From: Acidimicrobium ferrooxidans
Lineage (GTDB): Bacteria; Actinomycetota; Geothermincolia; Fen-727; Anoxymicrobiaceae
Direction of reading: 5' to 3'
Assembly (NCBI GenBank): GCA_020723485.1
Contig: DYIU01000003.1
Coordinates: forward strand, 124,001-188,000
DNA length: 64,000 nucleotides
In this document: one piece after another, positions 36,472-44,697 of the stretch
Layout of the letters: every line of letters begins with the position of its first letter
Position numbering within the stretch: the stretch's first letter is position 1
Made by a program: the position numbers and the translations under genes
The notes under the pieces: generated by a model
The model's database searches: none
The model's input: only the letters and a program-made list of their open reading frames with translations
What the model was told of the DNA's origin: nothing

Positions 36472-37632
36472 TCATTCGGCCGCGGGTTTCCCCGGCGAGC
36501 CGCTGATGAAGCCGAGCGAGCCTGAGACATTCATGGTGGTCCCCAGCGCCTTGGAGTATCCGGCGACGGTCCCCAGCCACGCGGCGGCCGGGCCGTCGGT
36601 CAGCACTACCGGGCGGCACCCGCTTATCACGTTCGGCACCACCTTCGCCTGGACCAGGCCGTCCGGGTTCATCAGTGTGACCAGGGTGAACGTCTTCGAT
36701 GATATCTCGCGCGGCGGGCTGAAGACGTAGTTGCCAAGGCTATAAGCAATGAGCCTGTTCTTGTAGACCTCGAATCCCTGGACGACGTGTGGGTGGTGGC
36801 CGAGCACCAGGTCGGCCCCGCTGTCTACCGAGAGGCGGGCCAGGCGCCTCTGCGCCTCGTTGGGAGCGGTGGCGAGCTCTATTCCCCAGTGAAACGACGC
36901 CACCACGTAGTCGGCCCTAGAGTCCGCATCCCTGATGGTGGCTGCCACCCGTTCGGTGTCAGTTGTGGTGGCGCACCCGGGGTTGTCCTCGGTGGCCGGC
37001 CACCCGTCCGGGATGACCCACGTGAACGCGACGAAAGCGACCTTGCGGCCCCGCACCTCCATGATGGTGGGTGCGTATGCCTCGGCCGCGTTCTTGCCGG
37101 CACCGCACCAGGCCACGCCGCTCTCCTGGAGATGGGTCATGGTATCGAGGAACGCGCTCGTGCCATAGTCCTTGGAGTGGTTGTTGGCGAAGGAGACTAT
37201 GTCGACGCCGCCCCCGCTCAGGGCGGCGGCCGAGTCGGAGGGCCCGCGGAAGCAGTACTCCTTGCCGGGCACCGGGGAACCCCCCGACGAGATAGCGCAC
37301 TCGAGGTTCACGAACCCCAGGTCGGCGCCCTCGAAGATGTACGCCACATCCTCGAACGGGTAGCCGAGCCCGTTCTCGGTGAGAGTGGGGGTCACCCCGT
37401 CCCCGAAGTTGACGTCCCCTCCGGCGGCGACGGTCACCATCTCGCTCTTCTCCATCGCCTTGACCAGCTTCGCGGGAACGTCTCCCATCTCTACCCTGCG
37501 GCCGGTCTCACCCGCGCCGCCGCAGCCGGTCATGGAGAAAAAGGCAGCAGCCAGCAGCGCGAGGCAGGTGATGGTCGCCGCGCCGGGGCGGGTCAACGAT
37601 ACCGTTCGGGCCGTGCAGTTCCTGATTCCCAT
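36472..37632 (-). CDS. CapA-family lipoprotein (poly-gamma-glutamate synthesis-like)
   Basis: A 386-residue protein with a signal peptide (about 15-37) ending in the lipobox SMTGC, so it is likely lipid-anchored outside the membrane. The metallophosphatase-like CapA domain shows AAGGDVNFGD, VNLECAISS, FANNHSKDYG, FHWGIEL and HHPHVVQGFEVYKNRLIAYSLGNYVF, the metal-ligand motifs of the family. CapA proteins take part in poly-gamma-glutamate export or related envelope chemistry; the real substrate is often unknown. ATG 37632 is used because the signal peptide starts there; the longer frame crosses a tRNA-like fragment. Confidence 0.88.
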   Translation of the reverse strand: MGIRNCTARTVSLTRPGAATITCLALLAAAFFSMTGCGGAGETGRRVEMGDVPAKLVKAMEKSEMVTVAAGGDVNFGDGVTPTLTENGLGYPFEDVAYIFEGADLGFVNLECAISSGGSPVPGKEYCFRGPSDSAAALSGGGVDIVSFANNHSKDYGTSAFLDTMTHLQESGVAWCGAGKNAAEAYAPTIMEVRGRKVAFVAFTWVIPDGWPATEDNPGCATTTDTERVAATIRDADSRADYVVASFHWGIELATAPNEAQRRLARLSVDSGADLVLGHHPHVVQGFEVYKNRLIAYSLGNYVFSPPREISSKTFTLVTLMNPDGLVQAKVVPNVISGCRPVVLTDGPAAAWLGTVAGYSKALGTTMNVSGSLGFISGSPGKPAAE

Positions 37633-37775
37633 GACGATACGCAGGATATAGCTGCGGGAAACCTTTATCAAGGCGCCCCCGGCCGTACCTTCTACGACGG
37701 GATGCTGAAATAGAAGAGCGAACCGCCGCCGGCCCCGGGTTCCATCCCTATCCCCCCGCAAAGACAGACTCCCCT

Positions 37776-37797
37776 GCGGTTCGAATCCGCTCACCGG
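37776..37797 (+). other. tRNA-Thr T-arm fragment, inverted relative to tRNA-Thr
   Basis: 22 bases containing GCGGTTCGAATCCGCTC match the T-arm and acceptor side of the tRNA-Thr at 38051-38126 at 21 of 22 positions, but lie on the opposite strand. No matching 5' half exists upstream (the required acceptor ACCGGTG is absent), so it is not a functional tRNA. It may be a remnant of recombination at the tRNA. Confidence 0.6.
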
Positions 37798-37820
37798 TCA
37801 TCTTCTAGATTGTAGAAGGA

Positions 37821-38013
37821 CGACTAATTCCCATATGCACCCATCCGGTGGTTGGGGTCCCCATCGCTGAACGCATGTAGAGTAAATAGATTCCGCGATG
37901 GGGGTAGCGAGGGATTGGCCGACTTATTCCCATGTGAACCCATCCGGTGGTTGGGGTCCCCATCGCTGAACGCATGTAGAGTAAATAGATTCCGCGATGG
38001 GGGTAGCGAGGGA
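37821..38013. repeat. Two direct copies of a 94-bp unit (99-bp period) beside tRNA-Thr
   Basis: This is the main content of the 418-base gap between the capA start and tRNA-Thr. Copy 1 is 37821-37914 and copy 2 is 37920-38013, differing at only three positions and separated by TTGGC. Each unit contains a stem CCCCATCGC / GCGATGGGG around a 27-base AT-rich loop. The 99-base period is divisible by three, so the minus strand reads as a 33-residue repeat (RYPHRGIYLLYM...), but no ribosome site or family similarity supports coding. A small hairpin CTTCTA/TAGAAG (37803-37819) precedes it. Confidence 0.85.
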
Positions 38014-38050
38014 GCCTACAACCTTTAAGGCTAGACAATTACCCGAGCGC

Positions 38051-38126
38051 TGGAGCCGGCGAGCGGATTCGAACCGCTGACCTGCTCATTACGAGTGAGC
38101 CGCTCTACCAACTGAGCTACACCGGC
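38051..38126 (-). tRNA. tRNA-Thr (anticodon CGT)
   Basis: 76 bases with encoded CCA. Acceptor GCCGGTG/CGCCGGC, D-arm GCTC...GAGC, anticodon stem GCTCA/TGAGC with loop CTCGTAA giving anticodon CGT, and T-arm AGCGG-TTCGAAT-CCGCT all pair. Discriminator base T. A hairpin CGTCACC/GGTGACG (38131-38155) lies just upstream in its leader. Confidence 0.95.
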
Positions 38127-38214
38127 TTTTCGTCACCCTGCGGACGGTGGTGACGCCAACTGAAAGATTACCATTAATCGAGCGTGCGTTGAAATATGTG
38201 GAGTGGGGTCAGCG

Positions 38215-39147
38215 CTAGATGTATTCCGGGACCCAGCCCTGCAGCCGGCGGATTGACTCGGAGACCTCTGACTCGAGCATGTCCTCCGCCTCCTGCCCTT
38301 CGGGGCTGGCCAGTATCTGGCGGAACCTGCCCTGTATCTCCAGGTAGTCCTTAACCGGCTTCTTCTTGACCTTGCCCTCGATCATGCGCTTGGTGGCGCC
38401 GGTGAACCGGGTCTCGCCGTCCTCGTGCTCGTAGAGCAGCCACATCCCGCTCTGCACGGCCATGCGGCTGACCTCTATCATCTGGCTGGAGGGGAACTTC
38501 CAGCCCGGCGGGCACGGGGCGAGCATCTCGATGTACTTGGTGCCCTTGATGCTCTTAGCCTTCTGCATCTTCTGGTAGAAGTCGAGCGGGTAGGCGAGCG
38601 ACACCGTCGCCACGTAGGGGATGCGGTGCGCGATCATTATCTGCGCTATGTCCTTGCGGTGCTGGGCCTTGCCGCCGGGGGTGGTGGTGGTCCAGGCTCC
38701 CAGGGGGGTCGCGCCGCTCCGCTGGGTGCCAGTGTTCGAGTACATCTCGTTGTTGTAGCAGACGTAGATGAAGTCGGTGCCGCGCTCCGCCGCGCCGGAG
38801 AGCGACTGTATCCCGATGTCGTATGTCCCGCCGTCCCCCGCCCAGACCAGCACGGTGGGCTCCTCTTCGAGCTCCCCCCGCTTGGCGAGGGCTTTGATGC
38901 CGGCGACAACGCCCGAGGCGCTCGCGCCCCCGGTTGCGAACGCTACGTTCATCAGCGGCAGGTCTATCGCAGAGAGCGGGTACGAGCCCTGGAGCACGGA
39001 CGTGCAGGATGCAACGACTATGAGAATGGTGTTGCTCCCGAGCGCCTTGAACGCTATGCGCAGTGCCAGGCTCGAGGGGCAGCCCTGGCAGGCGGTGCTG
39101 CCGGCCAGGAAGAGCTCTTCCTCGGGCAGGTCCTTGAAGCTGACCAT
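38215..39147 (-). CDS. porB: 2-oxoacid (pyruvate):ferredoxin oxidoreductase, beta subunit
   Basis: A 310-residue thiamine diphosphate and iron-sulfur subunit. TACQGCPSSLALR holds the first two cluster cysteines (about 20, 23), further Cys are in SCTSV and APCPPGW. VWAGDGGTYDIGIQSLSGAAERG is the Mg-ThDP motif, and YSNTGTQRSGATP is typical of PorB. It oxidises a 2-oxoacid, most likely pyruvate, to acyl-CoA and reduces ferredoxin. Its TAG stop is followed directly by CGCTGACCCC, a half-copy of the GGGGTCAGG repeat. Confidence 0.93.
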   Translation of the reverse strand: MVSFKDLPEEELFLAGSTACQGCPSSLALRIAFKALGSNTILIVVASCTSVLQGSYPLSAIDLPLMNVAFATGGASASGVVAGIKALAKRGELEEEPTVLVWAGDGGTYDIGIQSLSGAAERGTDFIYVCYNNEMYSNTGTQRSGATPLGAWTTTTPGGKAQHRKDIAQIMIAHRIPYVATVSLAYPLDFYQKMQKAKSIKGTKYIEMLAPCPPGWKFPSSQMIEVSRMAVQSGMWLLYEHEDGETRFTGATKRMIEGKVKKKPVKDYLEIQGRFRQILASPEGQEAEDMLESEVSESIRRLQGWVPEYI

Positions 39148-39166
39148 CTAATACATCTACCTTCCG

Positions 39167-40378
39167 TCAGTCCATGAGGTCTTCGAACTCTCGGAGGACC
39201 TCTCGCGTAATCTCGTGGGCGCGGGTCACGTGGGAATCGCCCCACGTCACCTCGGCGAGCTCTCCGGCCATGGCCCTCTTGGCGTGGTCGGCGATGAGCT
39301 CGTAGGTGACGTCCCTGCCACCGATGCCGACGATGAGATTGGCGGCCGGGGGGTCGGCGTAACCGTAGAGCGCCCCCTTGACCTCGGTGAACAGTGCCCC
39401 CTCCATTCCGTAGGAGAAGTCGCGGTCTATCACCATGAGCCCCTGCCGGCCGGCGCAGAGCTCCCTGAGCTCGTCTATCGGGAACGGCCTGAAGAAGCGC
39501 ACCCGGAGCAGGCCTGCCGCCTTGCCCTCGGAACGGAGCGCGTCCACGGCCACCCTGCTCTCGGCAGCCAGGCTTCCCATGGCGACAATGAGGAACTCGG
39601 CATCGTCGAGCAGGTACCCGTCTACCATGGCACCGTGCCACCGGCCGAACATCTCACGGAACTCCTCTGCCGCGCGGGCCGCCACCCGGCGGGCATTGTC
39701 CTGCCCGATCTGCATCGACTCGCGGGTCTCGCTGAAGTCCACCGGGTACACGACCGAGCCGTGCGTGACCGGCTTCTTCGGATCGAGCTTCCAGAGCGGC
39801 CTGTACGGGGGCAGGTACTTAGAGACTTCCTCCCTTGAAGGCATGTCGGCGTCCATGTAGGTGTGAGAGAGCACGAACGCGTCGAGGTTGAGCATCAGGG
39901 GCAGCAGCACCGAGTGGTCCTCGGTGATGCGGTATGCCTGGATGACCGTGTCGACGGCCTCCTGGTGGCTCGCCACGTACACCTGCAGCCAGCCGGTATC
40001 GCGCTGGCTGATGGAATCCTGGTGGTCGCACCAGATGTTCCAGCCGGGCCCGAGCGCCCTGTTGACGTTCGCCATCACGACCGGCACGCGTATGCCGGCG
40101 GAATAGTGCAGCATCTCGTGCATGTATGCGAGGCCGTGAGCGCTCGTGGCTGAGAACGCCCTCGCCCCGGTGAGCGAGGCCGACACCAGCGCGGCGCAGG
40201 CGCTGTGCTCGGACTCGACCGGTATGTACTCGGCGTCCATGTCCCCCCGGGCTATCAGGTCGGCCACCATCTCGATTATCTGGGTCTGGGGAGTTATCGG
40301 GTAAGCCGGGACCACCTCGACGCCGGCCACGTTCGCGGCCAGTGCGATAAGGTGGTTGCCGGTCTCCAGCAGCTTCAC
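39167..40378 (-). CDS. porA: 2-oxoacid (pyruvate):ferredoxin oxidoreductase, alpha subunit
   Basis: A 403-residue subunit. VEVVPAYPITPQTQIIEMVADL is the substrate/ThDP-interacting N-terminus, YIPVESEHSACAALVSASLTGARAFSATSAHGLAYMHEML is characteristic, and the C-terminal domain II follows. The GTG start at 40378 forms GTGA with the porD stop and places the family N-terminus correctly; the longer frame reads antisense to the ferredoxin. Substrate class (pyruvate against other 2-oxoacids) is inferred from PorB/PorD-like features. Confidence 0.93.
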   Translation of the reverse strand: MKLLETGNHLIALAANVAGVEVVPAYPITPQTQIIEMVADLIARGDMDAEYIPVESEHSACAALVSASLTGARAFSATSAHGLAYMHEMLHYSAGIRVPVVMANVNRALGPGWNIWCDHQDSISQRDTGWLQVYVASHQEAVDTVIQAYRITEDHSVLLPLMLNLDAFVLSHTYMDADMPSREEVSKYLPPYRPLWKLDPKKPVTHGSVVYPVDFSETRESMQIGQDNARRVAARAAEEFREMFGRWHGAMVDGYLLDDAEFLIVAMGSLAAESRVAVDALRSEGKAAGLLRVRFFRPFPIDELRELCAGRQGLMVIDRDFSYGMEGALFTEVKGALYGYADPPAANLIVGIGGRDVTYELIADHAKRAMAGELAEVTWGDSHVTRAHEITREVLREFEDLMD

Positions 40379-40617
40379 CGCTTCTCCTCCTTGACCATGA
40401 CTATCGCCCCGGTAGGGCATTCCACCTCGCAGATGCCGCATCCCTTGCAGTACTGGTAGTCGATCTCGAGGGTATCCTTCGTTATGGACGCCTCCGGGCA
40501 GAAGACCCAGCACAGCAGGCAGTTGTTGCACTTCTCGTCATCCTTGACGGGACGGAAGATGCGCCACTCTCCGGTGTTGCCGGCGCACCCTTTTACCGGC
40601 CTGGAGACCGAGGTCAT
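40375..40617 (-). CDS. porD: Pyruvate:ferredoxin oxidoreductase, delta (2x[4Fe-4S]) subunit
   Basis: An 80-residue ferredoxin-like subunit with two cluster motifs: KCNNCLLCWVFCP and YCKGCGICEVECP, each CxxCxxCxxxCP. The N-terminus GNTGEWRIFRPV is the PorD signature. ATG 40617 is chosen because AGGA lies just upstream; a TTG at 40647 that overlaps the porG stop is an alternative. It relays electrons from ThDP to external ferredoxin. Confidence 0.93.
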   Translation of the reverse strand: MTSVSRPVKGCAGNTGEWRIFRPVKDDEKCNNCLLCWVFCPEASITKDTLEIDYQYCKGCGICEVECPTGAIVMVKEEKR

Positions 40618-40636
40618 GTATCCTACGCTGTCTTCA

Positions 40637-41281
40637 TCATGGCTCAATCGGGGTCACCCCCGTCCTCGAGAGGTCGTAATCGGTCTCGCTCGCGGCCGGC
40701 TTCGCGGACGGCTCCGCCGGGGCTCGGGCGACCTCGACGCCGTCCCACCCGGCCTGCACCGCCTTCTCGTAAGCTTCCCTGTTGCCCCTCCTGCCCGCTA
40801 CCTCGTCGACTATCTCCAGGACAGCCTCCAGGGTTGCGACGTCCGCCTGCGCGACCACGGCGCCGAAGAGCGGCAGGTTCACCATGGGCATCCCGTCGAA
40901 CTCGAGCCCCAGCTCCAGGGCGATGCCGGTGCCGTCTATGTAGTGGATGTCCCTTGAGAACCGCTCCGCGAACCTTGCGGCGAGCTCGCCGCCGCAGTTC
41001 ACCAGGAGCCGTCCCTCGGGGGTGATGCCCTCCTGCAGGGCGAGCCCGGTGAGGTCGGGGCTCATCACCACCAGCAGGTCGGGGCGGTACACCTGGCTCC
41101 GGAGGTCTATCGGCTGCTCGTCGACGCGCACAAAAGCCTTCACGGGCGCTCCCCTGCGCTCCGCGCCGAAGAACGGGAACGCCTGGACGTGGCTATCCAC
41201 CGCGTACCCCGCCTGCGCGATCCACGTGCACAGCGTGACCGCGCCCTGTCCTCCGAGGCCGTGGACCCTTATCTCGAACAA
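40637..41281 (-). CDS. porG: Pyruvate:ferredoxin oxidoreductase, gamma subunit
   Basis: About 214 residues. FEIRVHGLGGQGAVTLCTWIA at the N-terminus and AFPFFGAERRGAPVKAFVRV are classic gamma-subunit motifs that bind CoA-side elements. A short C-terminal extension rich in Ala/Pro/Glu follows residue 190. The TTG at 41281 is adopted, with GGAGGGAAAGG upstream. The preceding 160-base gap holds a CTAATATTAG palindrome (41400-41409). It begins the order porG-porD-porA-porB. Confidence 0.88.
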   Translation of the reverse strand: MFEIRVHGLGGQGAVTLCTWIAQAGYAVDSHVQAFPFFGAERRGAPVKAFVRVDEQPIDLRSQVYRPDLLVVMSPDLTGLALQEGITPEGRLLVNCGGELAARFAERFSRDIHYIDGTGIALELGLEFDGMPMVNLPLFGAVVAQADVATLEAVLEIVDEVAGRRGNREAYEKAVQAGWDGVEVARAPAEPSAKPAASETDYDLSRTGVTPIEP

Positions 41282-41441
41282 CTCCAGTCCTTTCCCTCCA
41301 AGGCGCCCGGTCCCTCTAGGAGACGCGGAAGCACCTCTAATGCTCCCGGAAATACAAAACCGCAGACTAGAGACCAGCCCGCGGCGGCAGTCCGGAACAC
41401 TAATATTAGCACTTATGCACGAACGGGGCGATTGACGCACA

Positions 41442-42272
41442 TCATCGTTTGCGCTGTTTGCGGCCCCGGGATTCTTTCTTCGAGGAGAGCTCGTCGAGGC
41501 CGATCTCTATCCGGCGGCATCCCTCCACCTCGACCACCACCTGGCGCCTTGGGACCTGGTAGGCAACAACGGTGCCGACGCCCTCGGGCGTGTCGACCTC
41601 GCTCCAGAGGGGCGGCGCCGTCTGGTTGAACTCCTCATAGGCGGCGACCTCGTACTTGAGGCAGCACATCAGCCTCCCGCATATCCCGCTGATCTTCGAG
41701 GGGTTGAGCGGCAGGTCCTGCTCTTTGGCCATCTTGATGGAGACGGGGTTGAAGTCCGACAGGAACAGGCTGCAGCACAGGTCGCGCCCGCACGGCCCGA
41801 GGCCGCCGACCATCTTGGCCTCGTCCCTGACACCAACCTGCTTGAGCTCGATCCTCGCCTTGAGGGTCCCGGCCAGGTCTTTCACCAGTTCGCGGAAATC
41901 TACCCTTCCCTCGGCGGTGAAGTAGAAGATGATGCTCGAACCGTCGAACACGTAGTCGACATCGACCAGCTTCATAGGGAGTCCGTGTTTCTGGATGAGC
42001 CTCCTGGCGGTCCGGTATGCCTCTTCCTTCTTCTCCAGGTTCCGCCGCTGGCGGTCGCGGTCGTGCGGAGTGGCCCTCCTCATGACCTTCTTGAGCGGTT
42101 CCTCGAGCTCGTCGTCCGTCACCTCCCTTATCGGGGTGACCACGCGCCCGAATCCGACGCCGCGCGCCGCCGGAACCACCACCTCGTCGCCCGGCACCAG
42201 CGGAAGGCCTTCCGGGTCGTACAGGTATACCTTCCCTCCCGCGCGGAAGGATATCCCTACCGCCTTAGCCAT
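41442..42272 (-). CDS. ricT: PSP1/RicT (YaaT) family protein
   Basis: A 276-residue PSP1-domain protein. The N-terminus GISFRAGGKVYLYDP, then the helical DRDRQRRNLEKKEEAYRTARRL, and the Cys-rich GGLGPCGRDLCCSLFL and SGICGRLMCCLKYE match RicT, which in Bacillus holds iron-sulfur clusters within the Y-complex that affects RNase Y and RNA maturation. Here it follows tmk and holB, the same context as yaaT. ATG 42272 overlaps holB by 8 bases. The role in this organism is inferred from the family. Confidence 0.9.
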   Translation of the reverse strand: MAKAVGISFRAGGKVYLYDPEGLPLVPGDEVVVPAARGVGFGRVVTPIREVTDDELEEPLKKVMRRATPHDRDRQRRNLEKKEEAYRTARRLIQKHGLPMKLVDVDYVFDGSSIIFYFTAEGRVDFRELVKDLAGTLKARIELKQVGVRDEAKMVGGLGPCGRDLCCSLFLSDFNPVSIKMAKEQDLPLNPSKISGICGRLMCCLKYEVAAYEEFNQTAPPLWSEVDTPEGVGTVVAYQVPRRQVVVEVEGCRRIEIGLDELSSKKESRGRKQRKR

Positions 42273-43398
42273 AGAGCTCCTCCTGCAGGGCAAGGAGCGT
42301 GCTCTCTATGTTGAGCTGCGGCGGGACGTTTCTCTCCGCCGACTGCATGCTCTCGGATAACAAATCGATGCACCTCAATAGCTTCTTGACCGGGAGCGCG
42401 CCCGCCTCCTCGGCGACCTGCGGCTCTAGATCGCTGTTGACGAGAAGGGAAGCGTCGCCCCCTTCCTTGAATATCAGGATATCACGATACCACCATGACA
42501 GCGTGGAGAGCACCTCCTTGACTCCCCGTATCTCCTCCTTTATCTGCTCCCGCTTGAGCTCCTCGTCCAGCTCCCTGGCGACCCTGCGGACCATCGCGTC
42601 GTCGAGCGAGCCGTCCGCCAGCGCTTCCTTGCGCTCGCCGAACCGGTCGGCGAGCCCCTCCACCGGCGCGCGTACCTCACCCAACAGCTCCCCCGCCATC
42701 TCCAGCACCCGGTTGAGGTCCGCCCGGCGCAGCGCCCGCGCCACCCTTATGACGGCGTCGCGCCGGGTCAGCCGCCAGGGCTCGTCGCACCAGTCCAGCG
42801 CCCGCCCGAGGACCCCTCCCGAGAGCCTGGCGATGAGGTCGGCCCTCTCCGGTGTCACCTGCTTGTTCGCGACGAGGTACTCCGTCAGCTCGTCGGTGGG
42901 CACGTTCGCGAACCTTATCTCCTGGCACCTGGAGAGTATCGTCGGAAGCAGCGCCCCCGGGCTCGCGGTGACCAGTATGAAAACGACGTTCGCCGGTGGC
43001 TCCTCGAGGACCTTGAGCAGCGTGGAGGCCCCCTCCTCCCACATCCGGTCCGCGTTCTTGATTATGTAGATGCGGTGGTCGCCCTCGGACGGCCTCTTGA
43101 ACGAGTCCAGCCGGACCGCCCGGATGGTCTCGACGGGGATGTTCTTCCCGGCCGGGCGGACGACCGTCACGTCGGGGTGTTTCTCCTCGAGGACCCTCCG
43201 GCAGGTGTTGCAGACCCCGCACCCGCCCTCCGGGCAGAGGATGGCCGCGGCGAACGCGCGAGCGACCATGAACTTCCCCACGGCGGGCGGCCCCGTGAAG
43301 AGGTAGGAATGGTTGATGTTACCCTGCTCGACAGCCTTCTGCAGGCTGAGCTTGGCGGCGGTGTGCCCCACCACCCGGTCCCAAAGCATCTGCGACAA
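42265..43398 (-). CDS. holB: DNA polymerase III delta' subunit
   Basis: A 377-residue clamp-loader ATPase-fold protein. GPPAVGKFMVARAFA is a modified P-loop and CPEGGCGVCNTCRR is the zinc module; KVLEEPPANVVFILVT is the delta' sensor region. The TTG start is supported by GGAGG five bases upstream. Sits between tmk and ricT, a conserved Gram-positive arrangement. Loads the sliding clamp during replication. Confidence 0.92.
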   Translation of the reverse strand: MSQMLWDRVVGHTAAKLSLQKAVEQGNINHSYLFTGPPAVGKFMVARAFAAAILCPEGGCGVCNTCRRVLEEKHPDVTVVRPAGKNIPVETIRAVRLDSFKRPSEGDHRIYIIKNADRMWEEGASTLLKVLEEPPANVVFILVTASPGALLPTILSRCQEIRFANVPTDELTEYLVANKQVTPERADLIARLSGGVLGRALDWCDEPWRLTRRDAVIRVARALRRADLNRVLEMAGELLGEVRAPVEGLADRFGERKEALADGSLDDAMVRRVARELDEELKREQIKEEIRGVKEVLSTLSWWYRDILIFKEGGDASLLVNSDLEPQVAEEAGALPVKKLLRCIDLLSESMQSAERNVPPQLNIESTLLALQEELYG

Positions 43399-43409
43399 GC
43401 AGCCTCCAG

Positions 43410-44081
43410 CTACATGATTATCTTCTCAACCTCGCTGACCACCCGGGCGTGGACAGCCTCCGGCGAGCCGTTGGCGTCGACCACCACGTAGCGGTAGGAG
43501 AATATCCGCTGGAGCATGCTGTATGCGTAGCGCACGTTCTCGTGGAACTCGAGGTCCTCTTTTTCTATCCGGTCGAGCCCCCCCGGCTTTGCCCTGGCGA
43601 GGCTGTCCTTCACCGACATGTCGAGGAAGACCGTCAGGTGCGGCTCGAGGGACCCCGTCGCCCAGTCGTTCAGGTTCTTGACGGGTTCGAGCCCGCAGCC
43701 TCGGCCCACACCCTGGTAGGCGAGAGAGCTGTCCACGTAGCGGTCACCGATGACCGTCACGCCCTTCTGCAGAGCCGGCCTGACGATGTCGCGCACCAGC
43801 TGTGCGCGGTCCGCCGCGAAGAGAAGGGCTTCGGTGATGGGAGCGATGTCCACATCCTCGGAATTCAGCAGGATGTCCCTGATGAGCTCCCCCACGGGTG
43901 TCCCGCCCGGCTCCCTGACCAGGAGCACCTCCTTGCCCTTCTCGAGGAGGTAGTCCCTAAGCAGCGTGGCCTGCGTGGTCTTGCCGGCACCCTCGCAGCC
44001 CTCGAACGTTATGAACGTGCCCAGCAGCATCCCGGGCGCGTATGCCTGGTCGGACTTGGTCTGTTCCAATTCCTCCTCCAT
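43410..44081 (-). CDS. tmk: Thymidylate kinase
   Basis: A 223-residue dTMP kinase. FITFEGCEGAGKTTQATLL is the P-loop (about residues 23-41), LVREPGGTPVGE the DRx-like dTMP motif and VIGDRYVDSSLAYQGVGRG the catalytic loop. Residues 1-20 are an extension before the core; ATG 44081 is used, with ATG 44030 possible. First of tmk-holB-ricT. Confidence 0.95.
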   Translation of the reverse strand: MEEELEQTKSDQAYAPGMLLGTFITFEGCEGAGKTTQATLLRDYLLEKGKEVLLVREPGGTPVGELIRDILLNSEDVDIAPITEALLFAADRAQLVRDIVRPALQKGVTVIGDRYVDSSLAYQGVGRGCGLEPVKNLNDWATGSLEPHLTVFLDMSVKDSLARAKPGGLDRIEKEDLEFHENVRYAYSMLQRIFSYRYVVVDANGSPEAVHARVVSEVEKIIM

Positions 44082-44133
44082 TGGGCGGTCGCGGTCTCGG
44101 TAAGACCAGTTTATCCACTGGCGGCTGCAGAGT

Positions 44134-44697
44134 CTATCGGCGCCTGTACCTGGAGTGCCGCCCCTCGAGGTGGTCCGCGCCCTCCGCGTCGACGGCCACC
44201 AGCGCCGGAAATCCGTTCAGCCGGACCCGGAACACCCCTTCCGGCCCGAGGTCCTCCCACGCCAGGGGTTCTATCTCATCGACCATGCCGCCGTACAGCG
44301 CGGAGAGACCGCCGACAGCCGCGAGATAGACCGCACCGTAGGCACGGTGGTGCGCCGCCGCCTCCGCCGACCGAGGCCCCTTGCCCAGCGTCGCCGCCAC
44401 TCCCCGCTCGAAGAGCATCTCCAGGAAGCGGTCCATCCGGGCGCTCGTCGTCGGCCCTATCGCCCCGGCCGGCCTCCCGGCGGCCGGCGGCGTCGGCCCC
44501 GCGTGGAACACCACCTGGCCCTCGAGCCCGAACGGCGGTTCGCCGCCCTCAGCGAGGAGCTCCTCGAGGCGCTTGAGCGCAGCGTCCCTCATCGTGAGCA
44601 CGTCCCCGCTGAGCAGGACCTCATCGCCCGCCTTGAGGGACCGGAGGGCCTCCCTGCCGGCTGGCAGGCGCAGCTCAATCACCGGGATCACCCCCAT
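44134..44697 (-). CDS. fumB: Class I fumarate hydratase, beta (C-terminal) subunit
   Basis: A 187-residue Fe-S hydro-lyase beta-type protein. FHAGPTPPAAGRPAGAIGPTTSARMD contains the substrate-site GPTTSxRM, and AVYLAAVGGLSALYGGMV the central barrel. It pairs with the alpha subunit at 46218-47060 to interconvert fumarate and malate; tartrate dehydratase is an alternative within the family. Unusually the two subunits are split by an MFS transporter gene. The start overlaps the transporter's end by 23 bases; GTG starts at 44691 or 44682 are possible. Confidence 0.88.
   Translation of the reverse strand: MGVIPVIELRLPAGREALRSLKAGDEVLLSGDVLTMRDAALKRLEELLAEGGEPPFGLEGQVVFHAGPTPPAAGRPAGAIGPTTSARMDRFLEMLFERGVAATLGKGPRSAEAAAHHRAYGAVYLAAVGGLSALYGGMVDEIEPLAWEDLGPEGVFRVRLNGFPALVAVDAEGADHLEGRHSRYRRR

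Noticed and set aside
37700-37800. Complete tRNA (for example tRNA-Sec) on the plus strand ending at the GGTTCGAATCC motif
   Set aside because: No 5' acceptor strand, D-arm or anticodon arm could be built upstream, and the T-stem has lost a pair. It is a fragment.
37805-38038. 77-codon minus-strand ORF with a 33-residue internal repeat
   Set aside because: Not called as a gene: it merely reads the two DNA units, has no ribosome site and no known similarity. Kept as a finding because the period is a multiple of three.
40640-40662. Further GGGGTCAGG repeat at the end of porG (GGGGTCACCCCC)
   Set aside because: Only a short GGGGTCA/TGACCCC palindrome inside coding sequence, without paired arms; chance similarity is likely.
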